This document shows positions 15,525-22,679 of a DNA stretch of 64,000 bases, piece by piece. The stretch is from Pseudarthrobacter enclensis (GTDB lineage Bacteria; Actinomycetota; Actinomycetes; Actinomycetales; Micrococcaceae): assembly GCF_030811655.1 (NCBI RefSeq), contig NZ_JAUSRE010000021.1, forward strand, positions 1-64,000, in the 5' to 3' direction. Both the position numbers and the translations under genes were made by a program. Every line of letters begins with the position of its first letter. Position 1 is the first letter of the stretch. Under the pieces are notes generated by a model. That model had not been told where the DNA came from and searched no databases. It saw nothing but the letters and a program-made list of their open reading frames with translations.

Positions 15525-16469
15525 GTGGTAGACCCCATCATCCTTTTCTTCATTCTTGGGGCGCTGGCCGGGCTGCTCCGGTCGGAGCTGCGCCTTCCGG
15601 CGGCAATCTATGAGTTCGTCACCATCGTGCTGCTGCTGGCCATTGGCCTTAAGGGCGGTGTGGAACTCGCCAAGCAGCCCTTTGGCGAACTGCTACCCCA
15701 GATCCTGGCCGTAGTGGCGATGGGATTCTTCCTTTCCCTTCTGGCCTTCCCGGTGCTGCGCTACCTCGGACGCTTCAAACGTGCCGACGCAGCCTCCATT
15801 GCCGCCCACTATGGCTCCGTCAGTGTAGGTACCTTCGCCGTAGCCATCGCCTACCTGGGCACTCGACAGGTCGTCTTCGAAGAGCACATGCCGCTGCTTC
15901 TGGTGATGCTGGAAGTACCAGCCATCATCGTGGGCATAGTTTTGGCGCGGGGAGTCTCCAAGGAGACCAGGTGGAAAACGGTCGCTCACGAGGTCTTCCT
16001 CGGAAAAGGCATTGTCCTGCTCCTGGGTGGCCTGTTCATCGGCTGGATCGCCGGACCCGACGGCCTGTCCTCCATCGAACCCCTGTTTGTGGACATGTTC
16101 AAAGGGATCCTTGCCTTATTCCTGCTGGAAATGGGGCTGCTGACAGCAACGCAGCTCGGAGGCCTGCGCAAATACGGCGTGTTCCTAGCGGCTTTTGCCA
16201 TCATCATGCCGCTGTTCTCAGCCGTCATAGGTGCAGGGCTGGGCTGGGCATTAGGACTGTCGGTGGGCGGAACAGCTATTCTGGCAACACTGGCGGCAAG
16301 TGCCTCCTACATCGCGGCGCCGGCGGCCATGCGCATTTCCGTACCGGAAGCCAACCCCACGTTGTCGCTGGCGGCATCCCTAGGGATCACCTTCCCGTTC
16401 AACGTGGTGGTGGGGATCCCGCTCTACCACGCCCTGTCCATCTGGATCCATACCTTCGCGAGGGGATAA
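15525..16469 (+). CDS. sbtA: SbtA-like sodium-dependent bicarbonate transporter
   Basis: 314-aa integral membrane protein with about 10 helices in two inverted halves, matching the SbtA/DUF897 family. Diagnostic stretches are LRLPAAIYEFVTIVLLLAIG with KGGVELAK in the first half, AAHYGSVSVGTFAVAIAYL, and the second-half repeat ATLAASASYIAAPAAMRISV. SbtA imports HCO3- with Na+ in cyanobacteria; homologues in heterotrophs are thought to supply bicarbonate for carboxylases. GTG start at 15525, overlapping an ATG that leads to an immediate stop, with AGAGAG upstream. It is followed after 4 bp by an SbtB-like PII gene, the standard pairing, which strengthens the call. Confidence 0.88.
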   Translation: MVDPIILFFILGALAGLLRSELRLPAAIYEFVTIVLLLAIGLKGGVELAKQPFGELLPQILAVVAMGFFLSLLAFPVLRYLGRFKRADAASIAAHYGSVSVGTFAVAIAYLGTRQVVFEEHMPLLLVMLEVPAIIVGIVLARGVSKETRWKTVAHEVFLGKGIVLLLGGLFIGWIAGPDGLSSIEPLFVDMFKGILALFLLEMGLLTATQLGGLRKYGVFLAAFAIIMPLFSAVIGAGLGWALGLSVGGTAILATLAASASYIAAPAAMRISVPEANPTLSLAASLGITFPFNVVVGIPLYHALSIWIHTFARG

Positions 16470-16473
16470 AGCC

Positions 16474-16776
16474 ATGGAAAGCCACCGACGCAAGCTCCTG
16501 ACCATCGTCACCGAGGCCGTCCTCGAATCAACCCTCGTCCGCGACATCGAGCAACACCACGCCCACGGATACACCATCACCGACGCGCGCGGGAAAGGCA
16601 GCCGGGGCGTCCGCGGAGCAGGCTGGGAAGCGAACAGCAATATCCGTATCGAGGTGGTCTGCGACGCCGTGATAGCGGAAGGCCTTGCTGCACACCTTCG
16701 CGAGCACTACTACGAGGACTACGCCATGATCCTGTTTCTGAGCGACGTCGAGGTCCTGCGGCCGGCCAAGTTCTAG
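16474..16776 (+). CDS. sbtB: SbtB-like PII signalling protein
   Basis: 100-aa PII-fold protein. It has the beta-alpha-beta start (KLLTIVTEAVLESTLVRDIE), a T-loop region rich in Gly and Arg (ARGKGSRGVRGAGW) and the second half IRIEVVCDAVIAEGLAAHL, ending in a C-terminal strand. SbtB binds adenine nucleotides and gates SbtA. Start ATG 16474 has a GGGGATAAAG ribosome binding site and lies 4 bp after the sbtA stop. The 3' end overlaps the convergent regulator gene by 4 bp. Confidence 0.88.
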   Translation: MESHRRKLLTIVTEAVLESTLVRDIEQHHAHGYTITDARGKGSRGVRGAGWEANSNIRIEVVCDAVIAEGLAAHLREHYYEDYAMILFLSDVEVLRPAKF

Positions 16777-17126
16777 GCCTTCGTGCCCTCCGCGGGCTGC
16801 CCCTTTTCAGGCACGAGCACAGCAAGGAGTTCGTCAAGCTGATGGCCGGCATCAACAGGGTGCCGGAACGGGCGGCCGAACACCACAGAATAGATGTTCC
16901 GCCTGCCTGCCCGTGTCCTGGTGATGTAGCCGGCCTCGACAAGGTCAGCAGCAATCTTCTGGGCGGCACGCTCCGTGACCCCCACCGTGGCAGCCAGGTC
17001 ACGTAGCCGTATCTGCGGATCACGGGCAATGGTCAACAGTACGTGGGCGTGGTTAGTCAGGAACGTCCACCCGATGCCGCTGCCTGACACTTCGCTTTCC
17101 TTTGCTTCAAAATCTTCAGTCGCCAC
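16773..17126 (-). CDS. Winged-helix transcriptional regulator
   Basis: About 117-aa protein with a MarR/ArsR-like winged helix: FLTNHAHVLLTIARDPQIRL, RDLAATVGVTERAAQKIAAD, LVEAGYITRTRAGRRNIYSV. Convergent with sbtAB, so it may or may not control them. The start is uncertain: the frame is open far upstream into IS110-flanking DNA with no ATG near the domain. I use GTG 17126; the earlier TTG at 17137 is an alternative. The nearby IS110 may have changed its native 5' end. Confidence 0.65.
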   Translation of the reverse strand: MATEDFEAKESEVSGSGIGWTFLTNHAHVLLTIARDPQIRLRDLAATVGVTERAAQKIAADLVEAGYITRTRAGRRNIYSVVFGRPFRHPVDAGHQLDELLAVLVPEKGQPAEGTKA

Positions 17127-17259
17127 CCCTTGGACAATAGCGGATCTGGGCACGACGAAAGCGCCGCCGGTCCCAATCCACAGCAAGCACCCACAACGCT
17201 TATGATCGCCAGGCGCAGGAATCGTCTCGTTACCAAGCCGCCGGTCGTAGACGGCTAGA

Positions 17260-18462
17260 TCAGGCTGTAAGTGGTGGTGCCAGCGATACCAAGGTGTAAG
17301 TAGTGCCGTCGCGGAGCATGGCCCAGAGGACATTGAGCCGCCGTCGGGCGAGCGAGAGCATGGCCTGGATGTGAGATTTCCCTTCCACCCGTTTTCGGTC
17401 GTAATAGGCACGTGAGGCCGGGCAGGATTTAAGCGCCGAGAGCCCGGAGAGGAAGAAGACGCGGAGCAGCCGGCGATCGTATCGTCTTGGCCGATGGTGG
17501 TTGCCGCTGATCCTTCCGGAGTCCCTCGGCGCCGGCGCCAATCCAACAACACCGGCGAACCGGTCCGCAGACTGAAAAACCGTCATATCTCCGCCGGTGG
17601 CACCAAGGAATTCGGCGGCAAGGACAGGGCCAAAGCCGGGCATGCTCAACAGCACCTCGGTATGCCGGTGTTCAGTAACCTTCTCGCTGATCAGCGCATC
17701 CAGTTCTTCCAGTTCCTCGTTCAAACTTGCCACTTCGCGGGCGAGGGCTGCGACAATCACCTCCCCGATGCGTTGGGCAGGAACGACGGTCTGCTGGGAC
17801 TTCGCGGCTTCTACCGCAGCCGCAGCAACCGCTGCCGAGGAACGAGCACCGTGTTTCTTCAACCACGCCTGGATTCGCGCCTGGCCGGCACGGCGGATCC
17901 CATCCGGAGTCCGGTACTTGGTCAGCAACATCAGCGCGGCTTTGGATCGGCTGTAATCGAAGGTCCGCTCCAGCGCGGGGAAATACTCCAGGAGCTGAGC
18001 TTTGAGTCGATTAATCGACCTCACCCGATCCGCCGACTTGTCAGCCCGCCGGGCCGTTAGGAGTCGCAACCCGACGCTGATCTCGTCACCGGCGCGCAAA
18101 GGCTGCAGGTCAGTCCGCATCCGGGCCTGGTCGGCGATCACAGCGGCATCCTTGGCATCTGTCTTGCCGTCACCCCTATAAATCTTCGAGGCGTGGTGCA
18201 CCGTCCGCCCAGGAATATAGAGAAGGTTCTGACCATGACCGACAAGCAACGCGATGAGCAGCGCCGGTCCGCCATGATTCAAGTCCATCGCCCACACCAA
18301 AGGACCACCGTCCGACAAGTCCAGGACCGTGCCCAAAAGTTGGATGAGCGCCGCTTCGTCGTTGGGAACCTTCTGCGAGAGCAGCCTGTTTCCCTCGCCA
18401 TCGATCACAACGCAGTGGTGATGGGCTTTGCCGGCGTCGATGCCGGCCCATAATTGCACCAA
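17260..18462 (-). CDS. IS110-family transposase (DEDD recombinase)
   Basis: 400-aa transposase with an N-terminal RuvC-like DEDD domain (LWAGIDAGKAHHHCVVID with the first Asp; KTDAKDAAVIAD with the Asp pair) and a C-terminal Tnp20 domain (LLSMPGFGPVLAAEFLGATG, then DRFAGVVGLAPAPRDSGRISG), where family members use a serine near the start of the second domain. Length is normal and no frameshift is visible. IS110 elements have no inverted ends and use a bridge RNA from non-coding DNA flanking this gene to choose target and donor. Confidence 0.93.
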   Translation of the reverse strand: MVQLWAGIDAGKAHHHCVVIDGEGNRLLSQKVPNDEAALIQLLGTVLDLSDGGPLVWAMDLNHGGPALLIALLVGHGQNLLYIPGRTVHHASKIYRGDGKTDAKDAAVIADQARMRTDLQPLRAGDEISVGLRLLTARRADKSADRVRSINRLKAQLLEYFPALERTFDYSRSKAALMLLTKYRTPDGIRRAGQARIQAWLKKHGARSSAAVAAAAVEAAKSQQTVVPAQRIGEVIVAALAREVASLNEELEELDALISEKVTEHRHTEVLLSMPGFGPVLAAEFLGATGGDMTVFQSADRFAGVVGLAPAPRDSGRISGNHHRPRRYDRRLLRVFFLSGLSALKSCPASRAYYDRKRVEGKSHIQAMLSLARRRLNVLWAMLRDGTTYTLVSLAPPLTA

Positions 18463-18700
18463 GAACAGCCTCCAGTCTGTTGGATGAGAAGAGCCCAGCA
18501 GATAACCGCGCCGTCGTGTCCTTATCCGGCGATCATGTCGCGTCTCTCAATCAGCGGTCGGGTCATCGCGGGGTGGCGGGCGGCCAATCCTACGGAGCCG
18601 TCACGTGCAAGCGTGCGGTCCACAGCAGCCAAGCCATACCCGCCTCCCCTGGGTAGCCACGACCCTACAACGGCCGTGGAACTGAGCCCGGTAACAACAT
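18463..18700 (-). ncRNA. Possible IS110 bridge RNA region
   Basis: 238 bp of non-coding DNA upstream of the IS110 transposase, ending where the repeated plasmid leader fragment begins at 18701. In the IS110 group the bridge RNA is transcribed from this 5' flank. The exact element edges and the guide loops cannot be fixed by eye, so this is a family-based expectation. Confidence 0.35.
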
Positions 18701-18850
18701 AAGGACAGCAGCCAAAAACGTCGTAGACAAACAGGGCCAGGGGGTCCGGAGCTCTGCGACGGTACCCCCTGGACCCCACAACCGGCCGCCCCAGCGGACG
18801 CCCATCAACTGGTTGCAGCGCAGCGGAAACCAAGGCGAGCCCGCGAGCCA
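18701..18850 (-). repeat. Fragment of the structured leader element
   Basis: Starts exactly at the right closing arm GACAGCAGCCAAAA and continues through the outer hairpin (CGTCGTAGA 18719-18727/TCTGCGACG 18753-18761) to the GCGAGCCCGCGAGCC end. The gene-proximal two thirds are missing and replaced by IS110 DNA. One arm has T for C, giving a G-T wobble if the plus strand folds. Confidence 0.8.
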
Positions 18851-18887
18851 CGTTGGTGGCCGCAAGTGTGGTCCCCGGCGAACATGA

Positions 18888-18925
18888 CGAAGGGCCGGCA
18901 CGTTGATGACGTGGCCGGCCCTTCG
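18888..18925 (-). terminator. Strong hairpin after a 50-aa gene
   Basis: CGAAGGGCCGGC (18888-18899) pairs with GCCGGCCCTTCG (18914-18925), enlarged by ACG/CGT inside. It lies downstream of the small minus-strand gene at 18992-19144 and probably terminates it. Confidence 0.65.
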
Positions 18926-18991
18926 TGGTTGTCCTCGGCAAAAAGGAAACTTGTGATGCAGCGTCAGCAGCGTCAGTGACCGCTGCTTCGT

Positions 18992-19144
18992 TTACAGCTC
19001 GTAGTGTCGGTGATCTTTCCTGGGCCGGTCTACCGGGCCGGTGGCTGGGCCTGCGGTGAGCAGGCTGAGTTCCAGGATGTCTTCAATGGGGCTCGCATCC
19101 GGGGCAACGGTATCGTCCTCGGTCATGCGGTATTGATCTGCCAC
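18992..19144 (-). CDS. 50-aa small acidic protein
   Basis: Short frame starting GTG 19144 after a textbook AAGGAG ribosome binding site with 8-nt spacing. It encodes MADQYRMTEDDTVAPDAS, then PIEDILELSLLTAG and a basic tail ending DRPRKDHRHYEL. It is followed by a strong hairpin, so gene plus terminator form a complete unit. No family is recognised. It lies in the same orientation as the leader-bearing genes. Confidence 0.5.
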   Translation of the reverse strand: MADQYRMTEDDTVAPDASPIEDILELSLLTAGPATGPVDRPRKDHRHYEL

Positions 19145-19303
19145 GCTCGGAACTCCTTGGCTGGACGGGACTGCGGTGTCCTTTCACGGTATCGGCAGTT
19201 CCTGCGCGCGGGCTGGAAGTCGCGGCGCCCGCGCAGCGTTTACGCGGCCGGAGGAGCCCTGGCGGGCGAGGCCGCCGCGCACCTGGGGTAGATCCCGCGG
19301 GGA

Positions 19304-19335
19304 GGGCCGGACCCCTCAGTGGTGGAGTCCGGCCC
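19304..19335 (-). terminator. Terminator of the DUF4192 gene
   Basis: GGGCCGGAC (19304-19312) pairs with GTCCGGCCC (19327-19335), 9 bp beyond the stop codon. The 19145-19303 stretch upstream of it is GC-rich and shows no convincing gene. Confidence 0.65.
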
Positions 19336-19343
19336 TGTCGAAG

Positions 19344-20357
19344 CTAGCGCTTCAGGCGGCGGTCATAGGCCTTTTTCGGGTCGCGGCTGCAGTCTGCCAG
19401 CAGGCCGCGGTTGACCAGTTCGCCCAGCAGTTCCGCCAGCCTATACCCGGCGGTGTCCTCGAGCGCGAGCTTGAAGTACCGGGCAGCGAAGCTGGACTGT
19501 CCTTTGAGCCATTCGAGCCAGCCGATCAGGCACAACATAGGGGCGCGCTGGCCTTCCGGGGTGGCTTTCATCAGCTCGAACGCGACTTCCTGCGCCGCGT
19601 CCACGCGCGCCCAGTCCGGGCGGGCGAGGAACACACCGAGCAGGACGGAGGTGAACTGCTCGGGCGCGTGCGGAACGATGTCACCCATCATGTAGTCCCG
19701 AATGGTCGGGTGCTGCAACGCTCCTGCCAGCTGGTGCGCGGTCTCGGTCGTCAGGCTCTTAGGTTCGTCCAGTACCTTGGCCCAGGCAGCACGGCTTGCT
19801 TCCAGGTCTTCGGGCCAGCCGTCGGGCGTGTGCGCGCTGATAGCCTCGCGGGCCGTCTCTTCTCCGGTGAAGGGGGCCGGTGCGATGAACCCGGTCACGG
19901 CGCTTCCCCGGTAGATCAGGGCAGCGTTGCCATTGCTGGTGGTGATCGCATCCAGCGGCTGGTCGGGGCAGCAATTGGGGTCCGTGCAGTGGTAGTTCCG
20001 CCACAACTCCGAGGTCACCAGCCAGGCATCCTGCAAGGGCATCCCGGCGGTTTCCAGTTCAGTGCGCAGTGCCTGCACATGCCCGGCGTAGGGGCGGCTG
20101 CCGTCGGCTGTGCTCTCGTCGGTGTAGATGACCAGCAGGCTGCCGGTGGCGGCCTCGTCAGCGGTCAGGTAGCTGACGACGGTCTGGGCGAAACCTACCG
20201 TGTCCTGCCCGAACGGGGCATCCACGCGCAGGGTCGCGCCGATCTTGTTGCCCTGCAGGGTCAGTGCGACAAAGGACTCCGTGGGGTTCTGTCCCAGCGT
20301 GTGCGGAATGAAGGCCAGAACGTCGGCCGGACCGGTGAATTTGATGAAGTCGTTCAT
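19344..20357 (-). CDS. DUF4192 family protein
   Basis: 337-aa protein with the DUF4192 layout. It has an N-terminal FTGPADVLAFIPHTLGQNPT, then ESFVALTLQGNKIGATLRVD, a middle GSLLVIYTDE strand, and LQDAWLVTSELWRNYHCTD followed by a short Cys segment (CTDPNCCP). The C-terminus counts gene-like helical repeats (AQEVAFELMKATPEGQRAP...). Function is unknown; it is widespread in actinobacteria and their plasmids and phages. The ATG at 20357 follows the shared leader ribosome binding site; the frame continues upstream through the leader in this copy only, so the longer product is rejected. Confidence 0.82.
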   Translation of the reverse strand: MNDFIKFTGPADVLAFIPHTLGQNPTESFVALTLQGNKIGATLRVDAPFGQDTVGFAQTVVSYLTADEAATGSLLVIYTDESTADGSRPYAGHVQALRTELETAGMPLQDAWLVTSELWRNYHCTDPNCCPDQPLDAITTSNGNAALIYRGSAVTGFIAPAPFTGEETAREAISAHTPDGWPEDLEASRAAWAKVLDEPKSLTTETAHQLAGALQHPTIRDYMMGDIVPHAPEQFTSVLLGVFLARPDWARVDAAQEVAFELMKATPEGQRAPMLCLIGWLEWLKGQSSFAARYFKLALEDTAGYRLAELLGELVNRGLLADCSRDPKKAYDRRLKR

Positions 20358-20784
20358 GGTGTTGCTCCTTTTTTGCCGAAAGGGTTGGTGGGTGGGGCGG
20401 CCAAGGTGACCGGCCAGCGTCCCCTCTCCCCCCGTTGTTTTGGCTGCTGGCGAAGCTTGCGGAGCTGTGCCCGTGCAGGCCCGTCTACCCGTAAGGGCAA
20501 GACCCGGAAAATCTTCGGAGGAAATAAGCGACGAAGGAGCGCCGGAGAAGACTTTTCCGGGGCGCAGGCCCCGGAGGAACGGAGGGGCTAGAAGGGCCGG
20601 AACGGGCACGTACAATCCGAAGGACAGCAGCCAAAAAGCGTCGCAGACACCCCAGGGCCAGGGGGTCCGGAGCTCTGCGACGGCGCCACTGGACCCAACA
20701 GCCGGCCGCCCCAGCGGACGCCCATCAACTGGTTGCAGCGCAGCGGAAACCAGGGCGAGCCCCGCGAGCCTGCCCTTCACCCCC
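20358..20784 (-). repeat. Structured leader element, copy C (upstream of DUF4192 gene)
   Basis: Complete copy. Closing stem TTTTGGCTGCTG (20438-20449)/CAGCAGCCAAAA (20625-20636). Inner hairpin CCCGGAAAATCTTC (20503-20516)/GAAGACTTTTCCGGG (20547-20561), again with one bulged C. Relative to copy A both arms of the inner hairpin changed while pairing stayed intact; the loop between them (GGAGGAAAT.AGCGACGAAGG...) is almost unchanged. Confidence 0.85.
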
Positions 20785-20868
20785 GGGATCCACGATTAAC
20801 CCCACCCGACCAACTGCCCAGGCGTGCCGCCGACGGCCGCCGCCCCTGCACCTGGTTGCTGCGGGATG

Positions 20869-20925
20869 GGCGGTCCGCCGCCGCCAACCACCAGCGAAAG
20901 CTGGCCACAGGCGGCGGACCGCCCG
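20869..20925. repeat. GGCGGTCCGCCGC hairpin, copy 3
   Basis: GGGCGGTCCGCCGCC (20869-20883) pairs with GGCGGCGGACCGCCC (20911-20925). Followed by a GGTGACCGGCC-type small hairpin at 20928-20957 that probably ends the 20964-21314 gene, the same arrangement as at 12941-13027. Confidence 0.8.
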
Positions 20926-20963
20926 CGGTGACCGGCCCCAAAAGGACCGGCCACCTCCGGGCC

Positions 20964-21314
20964 TTATTCGCGGCGGTCGTGGAGCGGGACCGCTCCATAG
21001 TGTCCGGCCGCACGGCGGAACCTTGAGTCACTGCTGAAGATGAATGTGCCGCCGAACATGAACCACGGGGCGGGTTCACCGGCCCCAGTGATCGGCTCGG
21101 CGTGGACCACGGTCTCGCGGTGGAGGTGCTCGTTTTTGACGAGCCGGACGGCGGGCCGTTCCTCGGTGGCCTCGAAAACCGGGTCGATGCCCTCGCCAAT
21201 GACGGTTACTTCCATGACGCGGGAGGAGATGCCCCGGTTTGAGAAGTCCGTGCCCAGGGCGTCGCGGTAGATCAGGGCGGTGATGCCCTTGGGGGCGGTG
21301 TCGTCGTTGCTCAA
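20964..21314 (-). CDS. 116-aa protein of unknown function
   Basis: Soluble protein with no recognised domain: ALIYRDALGTDFSNRGISSR, a central RPAVRLVKNEHLHRETVVHA, then PAPWFMFGGTFIFSSDSRF. ATG at 21314 follows AAGGAGCAACC, a ribosome binding site close to that of the leader-linked genes. It is 74 bp downstream of the 21389-21820 gene, with a strong palindromic terminator between, so it may need its own promoter. Confidence 0.6.
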   Translation of the reverse strand: MSNDDTAPKGITALIYRDALGTDFSNRGISSRVMEVTVIGEGIDPVFEATEERPAVRLVKNEHLHRETVVHAEPITGAGEPAPWFMFGGTFIFSSDSRFRRAAGHYGAVPLHDRRE

Positions 21315-21340
21315 GGTTGCTCCTTGAAGATATTGGGGTG

Positions 21341-21372
21341 CTGTACTGCCCGGCTGCAGCCGGGCAGTACAG
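21341..21372 (-). terminator. Perfect 32-bp palindromic terminator
   Basis: CTGTACTGCCCGGCTG (21341-21356) is followed directly by its exact complement CAGCCGGGCAGTACAG (21357-21372). It lies 17 bp after the stop of the 21389-21820 gene. Confidence 0.75.
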
Positions 21373-21388
21373 CGGTTGTCAGTGCTGG

Positions 21389-21820
21389 TTAGGCGGCGTC
21401 CCGCACGGCGTAGGGCATCCGGTACCGACCGGGGAGTTCGGCGGCGGCTTCGGGCAGGTCATCCGGGCCTTGGGCCTGCCCGTTCTTCCAGTGGAAGAAC
21501 GCCTGCTCGCTTATCGCCGTCCAGAACCTCGCCTTGGTCCGATAGAAGGTCGTTCGTACGTCGCCCTCGCAATAGGTGGCCATGCCGAACAGGTTCCCGA
21601 TCTCGTCGGCGGTACGGATCCCGGCGACCATGATGTATGGCCACTGGCCCAGGTCCCAGCCGTCACAGCCCCAGCTGGGGATCACGGCCCAACCGTGTTC
21701 GCTGATCTCGTCCATCCAGTCGTAGCCGTCGTTCATGTGGTAATCGACGAGCACGGGCACATCGTGGACCGTTTCGCCGGTGTCGACGGTGGTCACGGTC
21801 CTCTTAGTGACTGCGTTCAT
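21389..21820 (-). CDS. 143-aa protein of unknown function
   Basis: Acidic, aromatic-rich soluble protein (MNDGYDWMDEISEHGWAVIP, SWGCDGWDLGQWPYIMVAG, then a basic middle FYRTKARFWTAISEQAFFHW). No family recognised. It has the full leader and the AAAAAAGGAGCAACACC ribosome binding site, so it is expected to be co-regulated with the ParB-like, DprA-like and DUF4192 genes. Small acidic proteins in such positions on other plasmids are often anti-restriction proteins; that is only an analogy here. Confidence 0.62.
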   Translation of the reverse strand: MNAVTKRTVTTVDTGETVHDVPVLVDYHMNDGYDWMDEISEHGWAVIPSWGCDGWDLGQWPYIMVAGIRTADEIGNLFGMATYCEGDVRTTFYRTKARFWTAISEQAFFHWKNGQAQGPDDLPEAAAELPGRYRMPYAVRDAA

Positions 21821-22188
21821 TGGTGTTGCTCCTTTTTTGCCGAAAGGGTTGGTGGGTGGGGCGGCCTGTGGTGACCGGCCAGCTTCCCCTCTCCCCCGTT
21901 GTTTTGGCTGCTGGCGAAGCTTGCGGAGCTGTGGCCGACGGAGGCCTGTCTACCCATGAGGGCAAGGGGCGGGAAATTCCCGGAGGAAACAAGCGACGAA
22001 GGAGCGCCGCAGGGACATTTCCTGCACCGCAGGCCCCGACGAAGGAGGGGCTAGACCGGCCGGAGCGGCCACGTACAATCCGTCAGGACAGCAGCCAAAA
22101 AGCGTCGCAGACAACACAAGGCCAGGGGGTCCGGAGCTCTGCGACGGCGACCCCTGGACCCAACAGCCGGCCGCGCCAGCGGACGCCC
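21821..22188 (-). repeat. Structured leader element, copy D
   Basis: Closing stem TTTTGGCTGCTG (21902-21913)/CAGCAGCCAAAA (22089-22100). The inner hairpin follows copy A type (GCGGGAAAT), with one arm reading ATTTCCTGC, which keeps a G-T pair on the plus strand but breaks on the minus strand. Homology to the others ends at GGACGCCC, 22188. Confidence 0.82.
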
Positions 22189-22220
22189 ACACGGGTGCGA
22201 GCCCTGCGAGCATGCACCAT

Positions 22221-22246
22221 CACCTACCGGTATCACCTACCGGTAT
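22221..22246. repeat. Tandem 13-bp repeat CACCTACCGGTAT
   Basis: Two perfect head-to-tail copies (22221-22233, 22234-22246), each containing the palindrome TACCGGTA. They lie between leader copy D and the 22374 gene, a plausible operator for either. Confidence 0.6.
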
Positions 22247-22373
22247 GGCATGCTCGAAGGCGTAAGCAGCAGGATGTTTACACCCAGGGCAGAGGGGGCC
22301 CCTTCCCACCGGTTGCGGCCCTCTGCTGTGCCTGGTGGACGGTCATTGGAGTATTGAAACGAAGGGAAAGCCG

Positions 22374-22679
22374 ATGGGTCTGTGGAGCTGGTTCGCCCGT
22401 CGGCGCAAGCCGACACCGGCTGCTCGTCGCCCCACCTTCGCAGCGGCCATTGAGCCGAAGGACCACGAGCCGTTGACTCCTGAACAGCTGGCAGATCTGA
22501 AAGCGGCATGGGCCGAACTCGCCGAGGCGGCGAAAGAGTCAGCCGCCACCAGTTTTCACGCCTGCTCACGGGGCGGGAAACCCTGGCAAGAAGATCCGGC
22601 AGCCGTGCGGAGTATGGCGGCATTACTCCGCCGCGTCGACGCGGAGGACGCCGCTACCGAAGGTCTCACGGCCACATAA
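22374..22679 (+). CDS. 101-aa protein of unknown function
   Basis: Begins MGLWSWFARRRKPTPAARRP, a short hydrophobic-basic N-terminus that could touch the membrane. It continues with an acidic helical part (EPLTPEQLADLKAAWAELAE) and a C-terminal helix (AAVRSMAALLRRVDAEDA). The ATG at 22374 is chosen for its GGGAAAG ribosome binding site; the frame is open 13 codons further up. No family recognised. It is the only plus-strand gene among the leader-bearing minus-strand genes. Confidence 0.5.
   Translation: MGLWSWFARRRKPTPAARRPTFAAAIEPKDHEPLTPEQLADLKAAWAELAEAAKESAATSFHACSRGGKPWQEDPAAVRSMAALLRRVDAEDAATEGLTAT

Noticed and set aside
19176..20591. 471-aa plus-strand frame opposite the DUF4192 gene
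   Set aside because: Antisense shadow; contains no recognisable motif and runs into the non-coding leader.
20358..20780. N-terminal extension of the DUF4192 gene through its leader (MKGRLAGLALVSAALQPV...)
   Set aside because: The frame is open only in this copy; the other leaders have indels that break it, and the conserved ATG with the shared ribosome binding site lies at 20357.
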